NCBI GenBank assembly: GCA_001970955.1
Contig: MPUH01000184.1
Span: 1-64,000 of the forward strand
Length of the DNA stretch: 64,000 nt
Origin: Stentor coeruleus
Lineage: Eukaryota; Ciliophora; Heterotrichea; Heterotrichida; Stentoridae
Reading direction: 5' to 3'
In this document: piece after piece, positions 1 to 10,496 of the stretch
How the letters are laid out: the number at the start of each line of letters is the position of its first letter
Numbering within the stretch: the first letter of the stretch is position 1
Program-made: the position numbers and the translations under genes
Notes under the pieces: generated by a model
The model's input: only the letters and a program-made list of their open reading frames with translations
What the model was told of the DNA's origin: nothing
Databases searched by the model: none

Positions 1-242
1 ATTTTTCTCTCTGTAGGTCTATCGATTCTTAATTTATTCCCAGCCTAAAACCCTTTATTGATTATTTGTGTACTCTGATCAAAATTGTAAATGTGTTAAT
101 AAAAATTGGACACTTCACATGACACTTTGTTTCAATCATGGCTTAAAATATAGCATTAAACATAACTACAAAAGACAAAATAAATAATAAGGGTTAATAT
201 AAGAACTCATAATATTTTTAATAAACTAAATAATAAGCTAAT

Positions 243-3200
243 CTAAGTACTATTTTCTTGATGTAATTTAGGATCTTCATCCATTTCGCTAAAAAGTTCT
301 AATAGTTTTGAACTTGTCTTAGGTTCATTATAGTCTTTTTTAGAAACAGTTTTCAGGGCGTTTTCAGCATTTTTTCTACCCTTTTTCAAACTTGCCATAT
401 CAAGTTTTTTCTTTTTATTCTTAATACAGTTAAGATAATTTCCTTCAATAAAAGCCATAACTGAGCCTACAAGATTTAAAATCCCAGGTACTGAACCAAG
501 TAAAGCCATTATAAGAGCTAATTTTGTCTGAGCAGGAAGACGATTTGTATATAAACTATTCAAATCTCTTGATAAAGATAGTTGAATATAAAGATTAGAA
601 GTAAAACCCATATCATCAGGTGTAAAACTTGAGCCACTAACTGGAGAAAGCTCAGAAGCTATATGATATCCTGTGTACTTCTCTATATTAGAAATCGAAG
701 ATACATAATAAGAAGGAGTGACTGTAAAATAAAACATTGTAGGATTGTTACCTCTAAATAGCTCAGTGTTTTTAGCGACTTTTACAATTTTCATACTACT
801 GATCTGTCCTGGAATCGAAGATCCTGATGTAAAATTAACTGATATCGCAGTTGTATAACTATAAAGTTCCTTTAAACTAAAAATAATGCTACTATCAGAC
901 TTAATCTCGCATTGATTACATTGGTAAAACAATGAGCAATCAAAGTCATCCTTATAACAATTAAAATTTGTAGCTTCATAAGAAATTCTTGATGTACTAA
1001 ATCCAATATTTTCATTGCACACATCTTTTGTAATACACTCTCCTCCATAATTTGAAAGTGTTACAGTCACGTTAAAATCAGTTAAAAACTTTGAAACATC
1101 TTTTTCTAAGACTACTAAAGGAATTAATGATTTTGTTTCATAAATATTGTCTTTAAAATAAATAACCAAACTTTGAGAAACGATAACTCCTGCTAATACT
1201 AAAAAGATTAAAGTAAAAATCGAGCCAAAAAAAGTTTTTCTCTTGTAAAGAGGTTGATCGAATTCATAATTATGTAATAGGGTATATATATCAAGGCTTT
1301 TTATCATTTCTCTAGTTTTTTTAGTACAAAGGACGATTATAACAATTAGTATTCCCACAGCCATAACAGCCATTTGAACATTTAAAGCTATTGCATTAGC
1401 TTCAGCTGTAGGTCGAGAATATAATCGTGGTTGAACAGAAGTGATTGAGTCTTTTAAAGATGATTCACTAGGTCTCATAGTCCCTACAGGACATACATAA
1501 GACTCAAAGCATTTTCTACAATGAACTTGTCCATACTTATCATTAAAATATCCTACTGAGCAAGGATAGCATTGTCGATCAGAATTCGAACCATAAATAT
1601 TATTATAAGTACCTGGAGGACATAAAGAACATTTTTCACTTCCATAATCTAATGAATAACTTCCTGGTTCACACAAAGCACAGTAAGTTGAATTCAATTT
1701 ATATGTACCTGGACTGCATATAATATCACAATTATCAGAACACACAGAAAATAAATTGATATACATAAAGTTGCTATTTGGTACTAAAAATCTTATTGTC
1801 TCATCATATGCCGACCCTCCTCCATACATATAAAGTCGGCTTCCAACATAAGCAGAAGGAGCTAAATAAACTTCAATAGGCATATTACCTATATGGGTTA
1901 GGTTATTATTTGACATATCAATTTCAAGAATATCAGAATAAGCTTTTGTTGCCCATGTTTGTCCACCAATTATATAAACTTTATCACCTATAAGCTTAAC
2001 TACTGATCTAGATCGATTATCAGGACTTAATCCAGGATCTCTAATAGTTTTCCATTTCTTAGTTCTAAAGTTATGCTTTTGAATAAACCCGATGGGAGTA
2101 TCACCATCACCAGTTCCATATATAACATATAACATTAAATCACCATCTTCGACTCTTAATTCGCAGGCATGCCCAAAACCTTGTGTGAATTTTATATTAG
2201 CATCTAATCTTTCATATTTCTCATGGGTAACATCATATTGCCATAAAATGCTAGAAGCTCCATCCACAGTATCTCCTCCGAATAAATAAAAGTATGGGAG
2301 CTTCAAAGTTATACAAACTCCATATCTTTGAGTAGGATTAATATCAATAAACTTTAAAAGTTTCCATGTTCTTGTGAGTGAATTATACTGAAAAGCATCA
2401 TTAAGATATCCACTTGTTCCTTTACCTCCCCATATTATCATAATATCTCCTTCAGCAGCAGCTCCAATATGAGATCTAGGTGAGGGAATATCTCCATAAG
2501 TTTTCATCTTATTCCAAGAGTCTCCAATAATATCATATCTCCATAAATCATTAAGTTTAGTTGACCCTATCATTCCCCCAAAAAGGTAAATATATTGAGA
2601 AATAGCAACCATACAAGCATTACTTATAGATGAAGGGTTTGGATATTTTTTAGTCACAATATTAAGCGTTTTATCTTCAATTGAATACTTCATAAGTTTA
2701 TTATTTATAGTTGTAGCATCACTTCCTCCAAAAAAGTAGTAATTGTTACCAACTTTTTTTCCAGCATAATATTGAATAACTTCATTTAAATCATCAGGTA
2801 TTAAAGTTTCCCATTTATTTGAAGTAAGATCAAGTCTCATTATTGTAGGTTCAAGATCATAGTTGATATCGCTCCACCCAAAAAAGTTATAAAGGTAGTT
2901 ATCCCATATGTTATAACCGAATAAAGATCTTGTTATATATTCTCCTGTTGTTTCAACTTTTTCCCAATTGTTTTCTGTTAGGTTGTAACGATATGTATAA
3001 GGATTAGGCTCAATGATGTTGTCGTATGTGCAATTGCATAAACCTCCTGTTAAATAAATTGTATCTTTATAGATTGAAAGCCCACCTCCTGCACTACCAA
3101 AGGGCCCATAGCCTAAAAGAGACCAAGTTAAAGTATCTATATTAAGCGTATAAAGCCTAGGACCTAAACCACCTTGGATGTATCCACCATAAAGGCACAT

Positions 3201-3653
3201 ATAATGAACTCCTTCAATAAAATAGTCTTTAAAAGCTGCCATAAAACGAGTTCTAGGGTTATTAATAGTAGGAACTACTTCCCACATAACATTATTCGGA
3301 TCAAATTTCCATAAATCTTTCAAAGGCCCTAAATTTGAATTTCCTCCATATATGTACAGAAAATTATTATGGACAAAACTTGCGCAAGCATATCTTGGAG
3401 CTAAATATTTATTACCTGGTGCATTATCTGTAAGTGGCCGATATTCTTTCCAAGTATCACTATTTAGATTATATCCCCAGACATCATTGAACAAAGTTTC
3501 TGTTTTTTCACTTCCCCCAAATATGAAAATTTCATTAAGAGACTCATGGATCATCATGCTTGCCCCTTTTCTAGCTTTTGGAGGAGCTCTTGTCTTAGGA
3601 ATGAACCCTGTTTCGATAGCCGTTATAAGTGGAATAAAGATCAGCACAAGCAT
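243..3653 (-). CDS. Kelch-repeat / GCC2-GCC3 transmembrane protein
   Basis: Large predicted surface receptor-like protein of 1136 aa. A hydrophobic N-terminus (LVLIFIPLITAI) looks like a signal peptide. Kelch-type beta-propeller repeats with recurrent GG doublets fill residues about 25-640. A Cys-rich GCC2/GCC3 ephrin-receptor-like stretch follows at about 645-725 (repeated CxPGTY, CxPGSY). Membrane segments lie near 755-778, 806-832 and 1040-1066, with a Cys-containing loop of about 200 residues between the last two. The tail is basic. The topology suggests an extracellular propeller and a short cytoplasmic end; the ligand is unknown. The ORF is open throughout, but residues GNKYL (bases 3411-3425) match the 15-nt intron pattern and interrupt a kelch PxPR motif, so the real protein may be five residues shorter. 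ATG is directly preceded by TATATATAA. Family known, function inferred. Confidence 0.85.
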   Translation of the reverse strand: MLVLIFIPLITAIETGFIPKTRAPPKARKGASMMIHESLNEIFIFGGSEKTETLFNDVWGYNLNSDTWKEYRPLTDNAPGNKYLAPRYACASFVHNNFLYIYGGNSNLGPLKDLWKFDPNNVMWEVVPTINNPRTRFMAAFKDYFIEGVHYMCLYGGYIQGGLGPRLYTLNIDTLTWSLLGYGPFGSAGGGLSIYKDTIYLTGGLCNCTYDNIIEPNPYTYRYNLTENNWEKVETTGEYITRSLFGYNIWDNYLYNFFGWSDINYDLEPTIMRLDLTSNKWETLIPDDLNEVIQYYAGKKVGNNYYFFGGSDATTINNKLMKYSIEDKTLNIVTKKYPNPSSISNACMVAISQYIYLFGGMIGSTKLNDLWRYDIIGDSWNKMKTYGDIPSPRSHIGAAAEGDIMIIWGGKGTSGYLNDAFQYNSLTRTWKLLKFIDINPTQRYGVCITLKLPYFYLFGGDTVDGASSILWQYDVTHEKYERLDANIKFTQGFGHACELRVEDGDLMLYVIYGTGDGDTPIGFIQKHNFRTKKWKTIRDPGLSPDNRSRSVVKLIGDKVYIIGGQTWATKAYSDILEIDMSNNNLTHIGNMPIEVYLAPSAYVGSRLYMYGGGSAYDETIRFLVPNSNFMYINLFSVCSDNCDIICSPGTYKLNSTYCALCEPGSYSLDYGSEKCSLCPPGTYNNIYGSNSDRQCYPCSVGYFNDKYGQVHCRKCFESYVCPVGTMRPSESSLKDSITSVQPRLYSRPTAEANAIALNVQMAVMAVGILIVIIVLCTKKTREMIKSLDIYTLLHNYEFDQPLYKRKTFFGSIFTLIFLVLAGVIVSQSLVIYFKDNIYETKSLIPLVVLEKDVSKFLTDFNVTVTLSNYGGECITKDVCNENIGFSTSRISYEATNFNCYKDDFDCSLFYQCNQCEIKSDSSIIFSLKELYSYTTAISVNFTSGSSIPGQISSMKIVKVAKNTELFRGNNPTMFYFTVTPSYYVSSISNIEKYTGYHIASELSPVSGSSFTPDDMGFTSNLYIQLSLSRDLNSLYTNRLPAQTKLALIMALLGSVPGILNLVGSVMAFIEGNYLNCIKNKKKKLDMASLKKGRKNAENALKTVSKKDYNEPKTSSKLLELFSEMDEDPKLHQENST
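3411..3425 (-). other. Possible stop-free 15-nt intron hidden inside the kelch gene
   Basis: The minus strand reads GTAATAAATATTTAG, with A at position 10 and TAG at the end, exactly the pattern of the twelve introns that break ORFs here. Read as coding it inserts GNKYL between the P and the APR of a kelch repeat; removed in phase 1 it gives the ordinary NAPAPRYA. Because 15 is a multiple of three and it carries no in-frame stop, an ORF search cannot see it. Confidence 0.5.
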
Positions 3654-5229
3654 TTATATATAGTTAGAGTGCATTGATAAAATATAATTTTTTGTAAATT
3701 TTTTTAGTGAAATTATTTGTATGTAGTTTTCGATTTTTATGGAGATAATTATTTGTTGATGATAGGATTTTGATTGTAATTATTATTGGAAAATGGGAAA
3801 TTGAAGCTATTTGAATATATAAATCAAATAGGTATGCTTAAGTATTATGTATAATTTTTACTAACAGAAATAAGTTAATTAGATTGGAACTTGTGAGTGA
3901 AAATGTAAGAATTTTATTAAGGTTAGTTGATTTTGATCGATTATAAAAATTCCTTGATTTCGATTTGGTATTTTAATAGATTAGGTATAATTGAAGTCTG
4001 TTCATATACATTCCAACTTAAATAAAATCAAAGTTTAATAAAAATTCCTAAACCCTATGAAATAATTTCATGTAATATGCAATAGTAAACGTTATTTTTA
4101 CTAGGATTTTAATTATAAGGTAGATTTTTTCTTCTGTTAATTTTATTATTTTTGATAAAAATTAATCTTTATTTCTCAAAAGGGAAAGTTTATCATTAGT
4201 TAAGTGTCTTAGAATGATAAATAATTAAAATTGTTATAATCTTAAGTAATTCTTATGAATCCTTTCATCTCTTACTAACACCCATTTTTTCCTAAACTTT
4301 TTTATCCTCCATGATTCCAATATAATCATACATAATAAATTGAATATCAACTTATACTAAATAAATCCTTTTTATCTAAAATATCAGTCAAATTAAAAAG
4401 CCTATCTATAATTCCTAGAGTCCAACAATAAAGAAATATTCAAATCAATACTAAAATTCATCTAAAAAGTTTCCCTATCCAAGAATCAAACTTTAAATAT
4501 AATTTCAGACTTATTTTCAAACTTGTTAATCCTTGAAAAAAAACTCCAGATACACATCTTTAGAAGTACTCAAACGCCCATCATACAAAAACAACAACCC
4601 ACCATAAATCAAGTATTTTTATCAAAAACCTTTAAAAAATTATCTCATTTTAAAAAATTTTTTTTTTTTAAAGATCCAATTAAGATTTTATAACCACACA
4701 GCTTATATTATTAGAAGAAATCAAATAATAAAAGAAAGAAAAACATATTATAGGATAGGATTTTGGGTGAAAAAGATAATATTAAACATGTAGAGAGTAT
4801 TATGTTACAAGTTGACACAGATTAGATATCTTTGAATATTATGAGTTTTTATAAGCTGCAGTTTATCAATTCAGTGTATAATAATAAAAATCGAAGGGAA
4901 AAAAATTTAGTTTGTTTTGCAAAATTTGTCTTGAGATACTTTTTGAAGTTGATATGGTTAAATTTTTGATTATGAGTTTTGATATTGAAATTATAAGATT
5001 TCAGAATTAGAAATTATTAATTATGTTGTGATTTTATATAAGGATTGCCCTAAGTTGTCTGAGATTTATAAACTTAGAAGTACAAAAGGATTAAATTTGA
5101 GAAATTTAAAGAAAAAAAGTACCTTAAAGTGGAGGGTGGGATCAAGATTAAGAGATAAGTCTCTTTGCAGATCATTTTAATGAAGAAAAGAGAAACTTTT
5201 TCGTATAGATTAAGTCGTAATAAAAATAA
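3654..5229. other. Long spacer with two skew switches
   Basis: No ORF or RNA gene recognised. The top strand is G-rich from 3654 to about 3990, strongly C-rich from about 4260 to 4720, then strongly G-rich again from about 4740 up to the end of the next gene. Every other clear spacer has a single G-to-C change, so the extra C-to-G change near 4700-4740, beside a T-run at 4661-4671, is where a gene would be expected. I cannot identify one. Confidence 0.4.
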
Positions 5230-5679
5230 TTAGCCTATCAAAGTTTTTGTTACCATTAAGCAAATTATGTACCAAGAGCATAAAGAAAGGTAAAACTTGC
5301 GGTGTTCCTGATATCCAATTAAACTTCCAATAGGCCAATAAACATCTTCTCCTAGGATTGGCAATTCATGGTATTGTCCAATAAACAAAAAGGCTGCGAA
5401 ATAAGGCATCAATACAATAACCCAATACAAATCATTATTCCCTGAAAAGTCTGGCATTTCACGCATCTCTTTATCCATTCTCTCTATCTGTTTGTTCAAT
5501 TTCGAATAAGCTGAATATGTGGATGGAGTATTGAGTTCTTCAGCCTGTTGCTTTAGTTCAAAGATAGTTTTTTTTAGCTCTTCTTTTGATTTGTTAGGTT
5601 TAGGCTTCATAGATTCCAGAAGCCAGCGACTACCATATATTGCTGCAATGCCAAGTCCTAATACTGCATATATCATCAT
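5230..5679 (-). CDS. GET1/WRB-like tail-anchored protein insertion receptor
   Basis: Protein of 149 aa with the layout of the GET1/WRB (CHD5-like) family: an N-terminal membrane segment (residues 2-20), a charged coiled coil (about 25-75), then two membrane segments (about 83-102 and 128-147). In that family the coiled coil docks the GET3/TRC40 ATPase, which delivers tail-anchored proteins to the ER. The length is slightly under the usual 170-230. The coiled coil with KLNKQIERMDKE resembles the family's KLxRKxDK stretch. Identity rests on topology and the coiled-coil motif only. Two adjacent Met codons open the frame and either could start it. The sense strand upstream reads gatataataaaa before ATG. 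Confidence 0.55.
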   Translation of the reverse strand: MMIYAVLGLGIAAIYGSRWLLESMKPKPNKSKEELKKTIFELKQQAEELNTPSTYSAYSKLNKQIERMDKEMREMPDFSGNNDLYWVIVLMPYFAAFLFIGQYHELPILGEDVYWPIGSLIGYQEHRKFYLSLCSWYIICLMVTKTLIG

Positions 5680-5883
5680 TTTTATTATATCGATTAAAAC
5701 TTTAAATTATATTAGTAAAGTTGTATATTGTTCGCTATTTTATTAAGGATTTTCAATGCTAGATGCATTCCAAATGCAATTTACTGCATATAAGGAAATA
5801 AGTTAAGTTATAAACCTTCAAAAAATACTTAAAAAAACTTAAACATTTTTTTTTCACAGGCTCAACTCCTCCTATAAAATTTA

Positions 5884-6750
5884 TTAAATATTATAAAGAG
5901 TTTTCACAGAAGGCTTATACATAAACGACACTCCTGGATGGTCAACATCAGGTCTAACCGACAATTTCCCATCATCTTTTTTCAAATTAATTTCATCATA
6001 ACTCATTTTCAGTAATCTCTGTTGTTGAGCTTTTTTAAAAGATGCTGCATTAAGATGCATAAATTCATTTTTCAACTCATCAGCTTCTATATTAAGTTCC
6101 TCAATTCTTTGCTCATATTTAACAACATTATTTTTCCATGAATTTGTTACAGCTTCAAGTTTACGTTGTAGTTTTAAGTATTTTTTATTAGGAGATTTTT
6201 TAACATAGTCTCCTATTTCTTCTTGTAAATTATTATGATTTTTTTGTAATTCTTCAAAGCGATTTTGTAATTTTTGTGATTCTTTAGGGTTTTGTTCTAA
6301 TTGATTTTCTATATCTTTTATTGAGGTTTTAAGTTGTTTTATTTGACGAAGGGAATCTTCAACTTCAGCTTTTATATTGGGAGGGTTGATTTTTGGAAGA
6401 AAAGGTTTGGAGGAACTAAGGCATAAACGATGATTTTCTTTTTCAAGAAAGGCTAATTTTTTCTCAAACTCCTTCACCTGATTTTCAAGTTTATCTTCTT
6501 CAAAAGGTGTCTTGCTAACTTTCATGCTTATTTCCTTTAGATCTCTTTGATAAATTTCAGATTTTTTTTGCAAAATTTTTATGGTAAAATCGTTTAATGT
6601 TGTATCCTGTGAAGCTGATCTACCAATTTTCCTTTGTGATAAAGATTTGTATTGAGCTTTGAGCATTTCTAGTTCTTTTGATTTTAAAACAAGACCTGAA
6701 AATAGATTAATCTCGTTTCTAGATATGGATTACTTTCTTAAAGTGCTCAT
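5884..6750 (-). CDS. Coiled-coil protein of unknown function (one intron)
   Basis: Predicted 283 aa, almost wholly charged alpha-helical coiled coil (about residues 40-240), with a non-helical C-terminus ending SVKTLYNI. I do not recognise the family. The start is revised upstream. ATG at 6750 follows aatatataaa, and exon 1 (MSTLRK) is joined to NEINLF by removing the 15-nt intron at 6719-6733 (GTAATCCATATCTAG). Retained, that intron puts a stop in frame. The next Met (6666) would be an internal start without that context. Together with CEP135, golgin and TPR-IQ genes nearby it could be a cytoskeletal protein, but that is inference. Confidence 0.7.
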
Positions 6751-7214
6751 TTTATATATTATTTTTATTTGTGATATAAGTAAGGCTGCGTTCTGATACA
6801 TAAAATAAGGGATTTACTATTACTTTAGGAAAATTTATGGATTATTAAAAAGCATTAGAGTGAATCATTTGTATATAAAAAAATATTTTGATATATGGTT
6901 TTATTATGTATAATGGAAAGAATTTTTTTTTATATATAGAATTATCTTGAGAGTCATATTTTATATGATAAGACTATTTTTAGTATCTTCAGCTATTTTT
7001 TTATGTAGAGATAAAATGCTGATTTTTGGCTTATTTTGTTGGTTTTTTACTTTTCGTAGCTAGTCTGGTTTAGAGAACTGTGAAATCTTAAAAGTTTTAG
7101 TCTTAAAACTTAGTTAATAATACTTTTTATTAACAAGTTAAAAAATCATCCTATTCAAAACCTTTCTTCAAACCAGCATCCATTTTAAACACCTAAATTT
7201 ATTTTATCTACTAT
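6751..7214. other. Spacer, nothing recognised
   Basis: AT-rich, with poly-T and TATATA runs. No ORF or RNA gene seen. The last 75 bases before the MFS gene's 3' end are C-rich on the top strand, as in other spacers. Confidence 0.5.
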
Positions 7215-8600
7215 CTATTCGTCTTGCTTTTTTTCAAGCATTGGTATTTCTTCTGGTTTCGCTACAAACCTTTTTTCAACAGAAGGATCAAGCCACATTT
7301 TAATAACAAACCAATTCAATAGCAAAACAACTGCAACCATTAAGAATGAGAAATGCACATCAAATGGGAAAAACATATCCCAAGTCTGACTCCAACCAAA
7401 GAGTGCTCCAAATGAAGCAATTGTAACTCCTCTAATAAAAGCAATAACACTTTGAGTAACACCCATAACAGCACCAACAATTGCAGGGTCGACAGAATTA
7501 GCAACAGCCATTGATATGAATGAAATAAAAGCAGTTGATCCAACAATACTTAAAGCATTAAATATAATAAGTAAAGTCCACATAGATATAGTATCCAACA
7601 TATAAGTAAATGAAATCAATAATACAACTGGTAAGAGTTGGATAATAAACAGTATACATGATTTAATAATACCGAATTTCTTGGCAAAAACAGGAACAAG
7701 TCCAAGATGATAAGCAGTAACTAATACACCACTAGCAGAGTTCATATACCCTGCTTTATCTTCAGTAGTCCACCCAAGTCCTTCATCTTTTGAATCAACT
7801 TTAACCCAAAGTGCCATAGAAATCCTATAACCAAATTGAACTACAACAATTAACATGAAAACAGCTAATGAAATAAGATAGTTATAATTGTGACGTAAAT
7901 CAAAAATGTTAGCTGATTTCTTTGGTGGAGTTGGTTTTTTATATGGAACATTGATTATTATCATTAGCATGGCTGTTAAAGCAATACATGAACTGTGTAA
8001 AAATTACTGAATGAATTGAGGGAGGAAGTATGGGTATTCTTCTAAAAAGGTTCCTTTAAGACTATCACTGTACTTTTCTGGATGAGCTAAGGTACCACCG
8101 ATTAATGGACCGAGAATTGATCCTACACCATATCCAGCACCTAAGTAACTGTAGAGGATTGCCACATTAGTACTATCACTAACGTCTTGAACTAAAGCTT
8201 TTGAGATTGGAACTACACCTGCCATAAGGCCGGCTATACATCGCCAGAATAAAGCTACTTCAAAAGATGGGGCTAAACCAAAACCTAATGATGCGACAAT
8301 CATGCCTGATAAAACAATAATCATACCGTATTTTCTTCCGATTTTGTCTGAAACCACACCCCAAAGCAAGCAGCCTACAAACGAAGCCATACCGTTTATC
8401 CCTTCCATTCTCCCTGAATGATAAGAGATTTGGGATTTTAGTTCGTCAGCTGTGTACTCTTTTTCAAGAAAACCTTGCATCATATAGGCAACAAAGGTGG
8501 GAATCATGAACAAAAGAGTATGTTCAGAGACAATCACTGCCAAAATTGTCAACCTCATGCTGTATGGCATTGGCGTCATCTTAGTTTCGCTTGTGGCCAT
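7215..8600 (-). CDS. Major facilitator superfamily transporter (one intron)
   Basis: Predicted 456-aa multipass transporter. The loop 2-3 signature GVVSDKIGRKYGM (near residue 80) is the classic MFS motif A, and GAGYGVGSILGPLIGG (about 155-170) matches the helix-5 motif C. These features, with the length and 10-12 hydrophobic helices, resemble drug/H+ antiporter or ZIFL-type MFS proteins; the substrate cannot be told. Two ORFs are joined by the 15-nt intron at 7993-8007 (GTAATTTTTACACAG). Splicing gives PQFIHSCIALTAM and keeps helix 6 open, whereas the unspliced frame stops at FIQ. A long polar linker between the halves is typical of the central MFS loop. ATG at 8600 follows acaataaata. Confidence 0.85.
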
Positions 8601-9800
8601 TATTTATTGTTACAATGCTAAGGCTATTTCAAATATGATTCTTAGCTGTAATTTTTATGATTTGTATATTCTAATCCTTGATTTGCACTAGTCTGGTATT
8701 TTTGACTCTTATTTAGGCGAGGCTCTATTGAAAAAATTCCCAAGTTAAAGTGCTTGATTTTTTTTAAAATGCCTAACTTTTTCTGAAGTCATGAAGAAAA
8801 TAAGGTTTTGATTGAACTTTTTATAGTGGATTTAACAACATTAGGCCCTTTAAATCGCGAGTTTTTTTTATGATGGGCATGACGACTTTTTTATGAAATA
8901 GGATAAAATTTGGCCTTTACAAAAAATTTTACATGAAAACCAAAGGCAAAGTTATAATTAATTTGCAGGTTTATTGATTTAATAACTTGATACAAAAGGA
9001 GTCGCCCATGCAATGAATTTTTGTAATTTTTGGTTTTGAATCAGAGAAACAACTTTAAAGAAAAGTAAAAGTTTTGATATGATGATGACTATGAAGATGA
9101 GGGAAGCTATATAAATAAGAAATAAGCTTTGAATATGCTATGAAAATTGGAATATATGAGGATATTTGTGATTTTGATAGGGTGGAGGATTAAGAATTAT
9201 GCTGATGATGAAGATTTAAGGTAGGAAAAAAGTTGTAAATGATGAGTTATTTATGTGAATATATGTTTTGATAAGGAGATCAAGTAGTATAATAAGGTTG
9301 GGTTGGCTGATTTAAAGATAGAATTCAAGAATATATAGGAAAAGTGTAAAATAATATGGGTTATAGCTGATTGAATGAATTGGAGTAAGGAAAATATAGG
9401 GAAAAGTGGGAGTATTTATGTCTTAGTGATATGGTTTAATAATGCAATTTTATAGTATAAAGGATTAAAATGTTTTAAAGGATTAAAAATGATAAGAAAT
9501 TATGGGTTTTGGGTGATTTGGCTATAAAAATATATATTACTATATAAATTATAGGATTGTGAGATTAAAAAATACTACAGTTTTAGGCAATTAGTTATTC
9601 ATTTAGATAATTAGCTTTTAATTAAGATAGTTTATAGGGTGGGACTTAGAAAATTATATCCAAGAAAATGTAATTATTTTTTAAAAGTAGATGGTGTCTA
9701 AGAAATTGCCATTTAAAGAAATTCTTAACACAAATCTGCTATCAATAAATACTATTTTCCAATTCTATCGCATCTATAAAAAATTCATATAATCTACAAC
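8601..9800. other. Long spacer; skew-neutral stretch then G-rich stretch
   Basis: No gene recognised. Bases about 8690-9050 are less AT-biased and lack strong G/C skew, unlike ordinary spacer, and may be an old insertion; no protein match was seen in the frames read. About 9060-9680 is strongly G-rich on the top strand (18 G to 1 C in 9361-9420), and 9690-9800 turns C-rich before the next gene. Confidence 0.4.
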
Positions 9801-10496
9801 CTAAATATTAGAATTATAAACCTCATCATCCTCATTATTCTCTTCAGTAGGGACAATAATATTCATCATTGTGCATTTTACTGCCCGAGCTTTTGAGTTC
9901 CTACTAGCTGCAGTATTAACAGTATCAACTTCAGGAGCTTTACCTTTATCCACCTCAGCCGCTACTTCATATTGTTTAACTTTATCTACAGCATAGCTAA
10001 GCTTAAAAATTGTATAAATCATTGAGCTACAAGTGGCTCCTACACTAAATATATTAAAAATAGTCCAATTCCTCATAATATGATTGTTATAAATCTGAAC
10101 AATGATTTGTGGCATAGACTGAAAAAGGGAATTTATAAGAGCACTTGATTTAATAAGGACTTCAACTATATAGAAATCTCCATCAGTGACTGTATTAGAA
10201 CAAAGTATTATAGAAAAAACAAAATAGTTTATACCAAGAGAATCTCCTAAGACAAATAATAAAGCTACTAAAAGTTTTAACATTGAGAAACGATGGTTTA
10301 TAAGGTCAGAGATAACTAAATAAATATAAACAAAAAATTGGACTATACTTGGAGCAAATAATGATGTAAATGCAATGTAGTATGTATAAGTACCTTTATA
10401 GGATATAATGATCAAATAATAAATGTCAGCTGCGAAGACTATTATTCTTATAAGTCCTCCAAGGAATAGTAATAGTATTTCTAATTTAAGATTCAT
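9801..10496 (-). CDS. Multipass membrane protein, weakly XK-related
   Basis: Protein of 231 aa with about six hydrophobic segments in residues 1-175 and a charged tail (about 180-231, rich in K, A, E and D). The segment FQSMPQIIVQIYNN near residue 120 resembles the ExxPQxxxQxY motif of XK/XKR membrane proteins, which include phospholipid scramblases. No other family signature is visible and the protein is shorter than typical XKR members (350-450 aa), so this is a weak call. Start ATG follows ccttataaaa. The gene sits alone between long spacers. Confidence 0.5.
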   Translation of the reverse strand: MNLKLEILLLFLGGLIRIIVFAADIYYLIIISYKGTYTYYIAFTSLFAPSIVQFFVYIYLVISDLINHRFSMLKLLVALLFVLGDSLGINYFVFSIILCSNTVTDGDFYIVEVLIKSSALINSLFQSMPQIIVQIYNNHIMRNWTIFNIFSVGATCSSMIYTIFKLSYAVDKVKQYEVAAEVDKGKAPEVDTVNTAASRNSKARAVKCTMMNIIVPTEENNEDDEVYNSNI

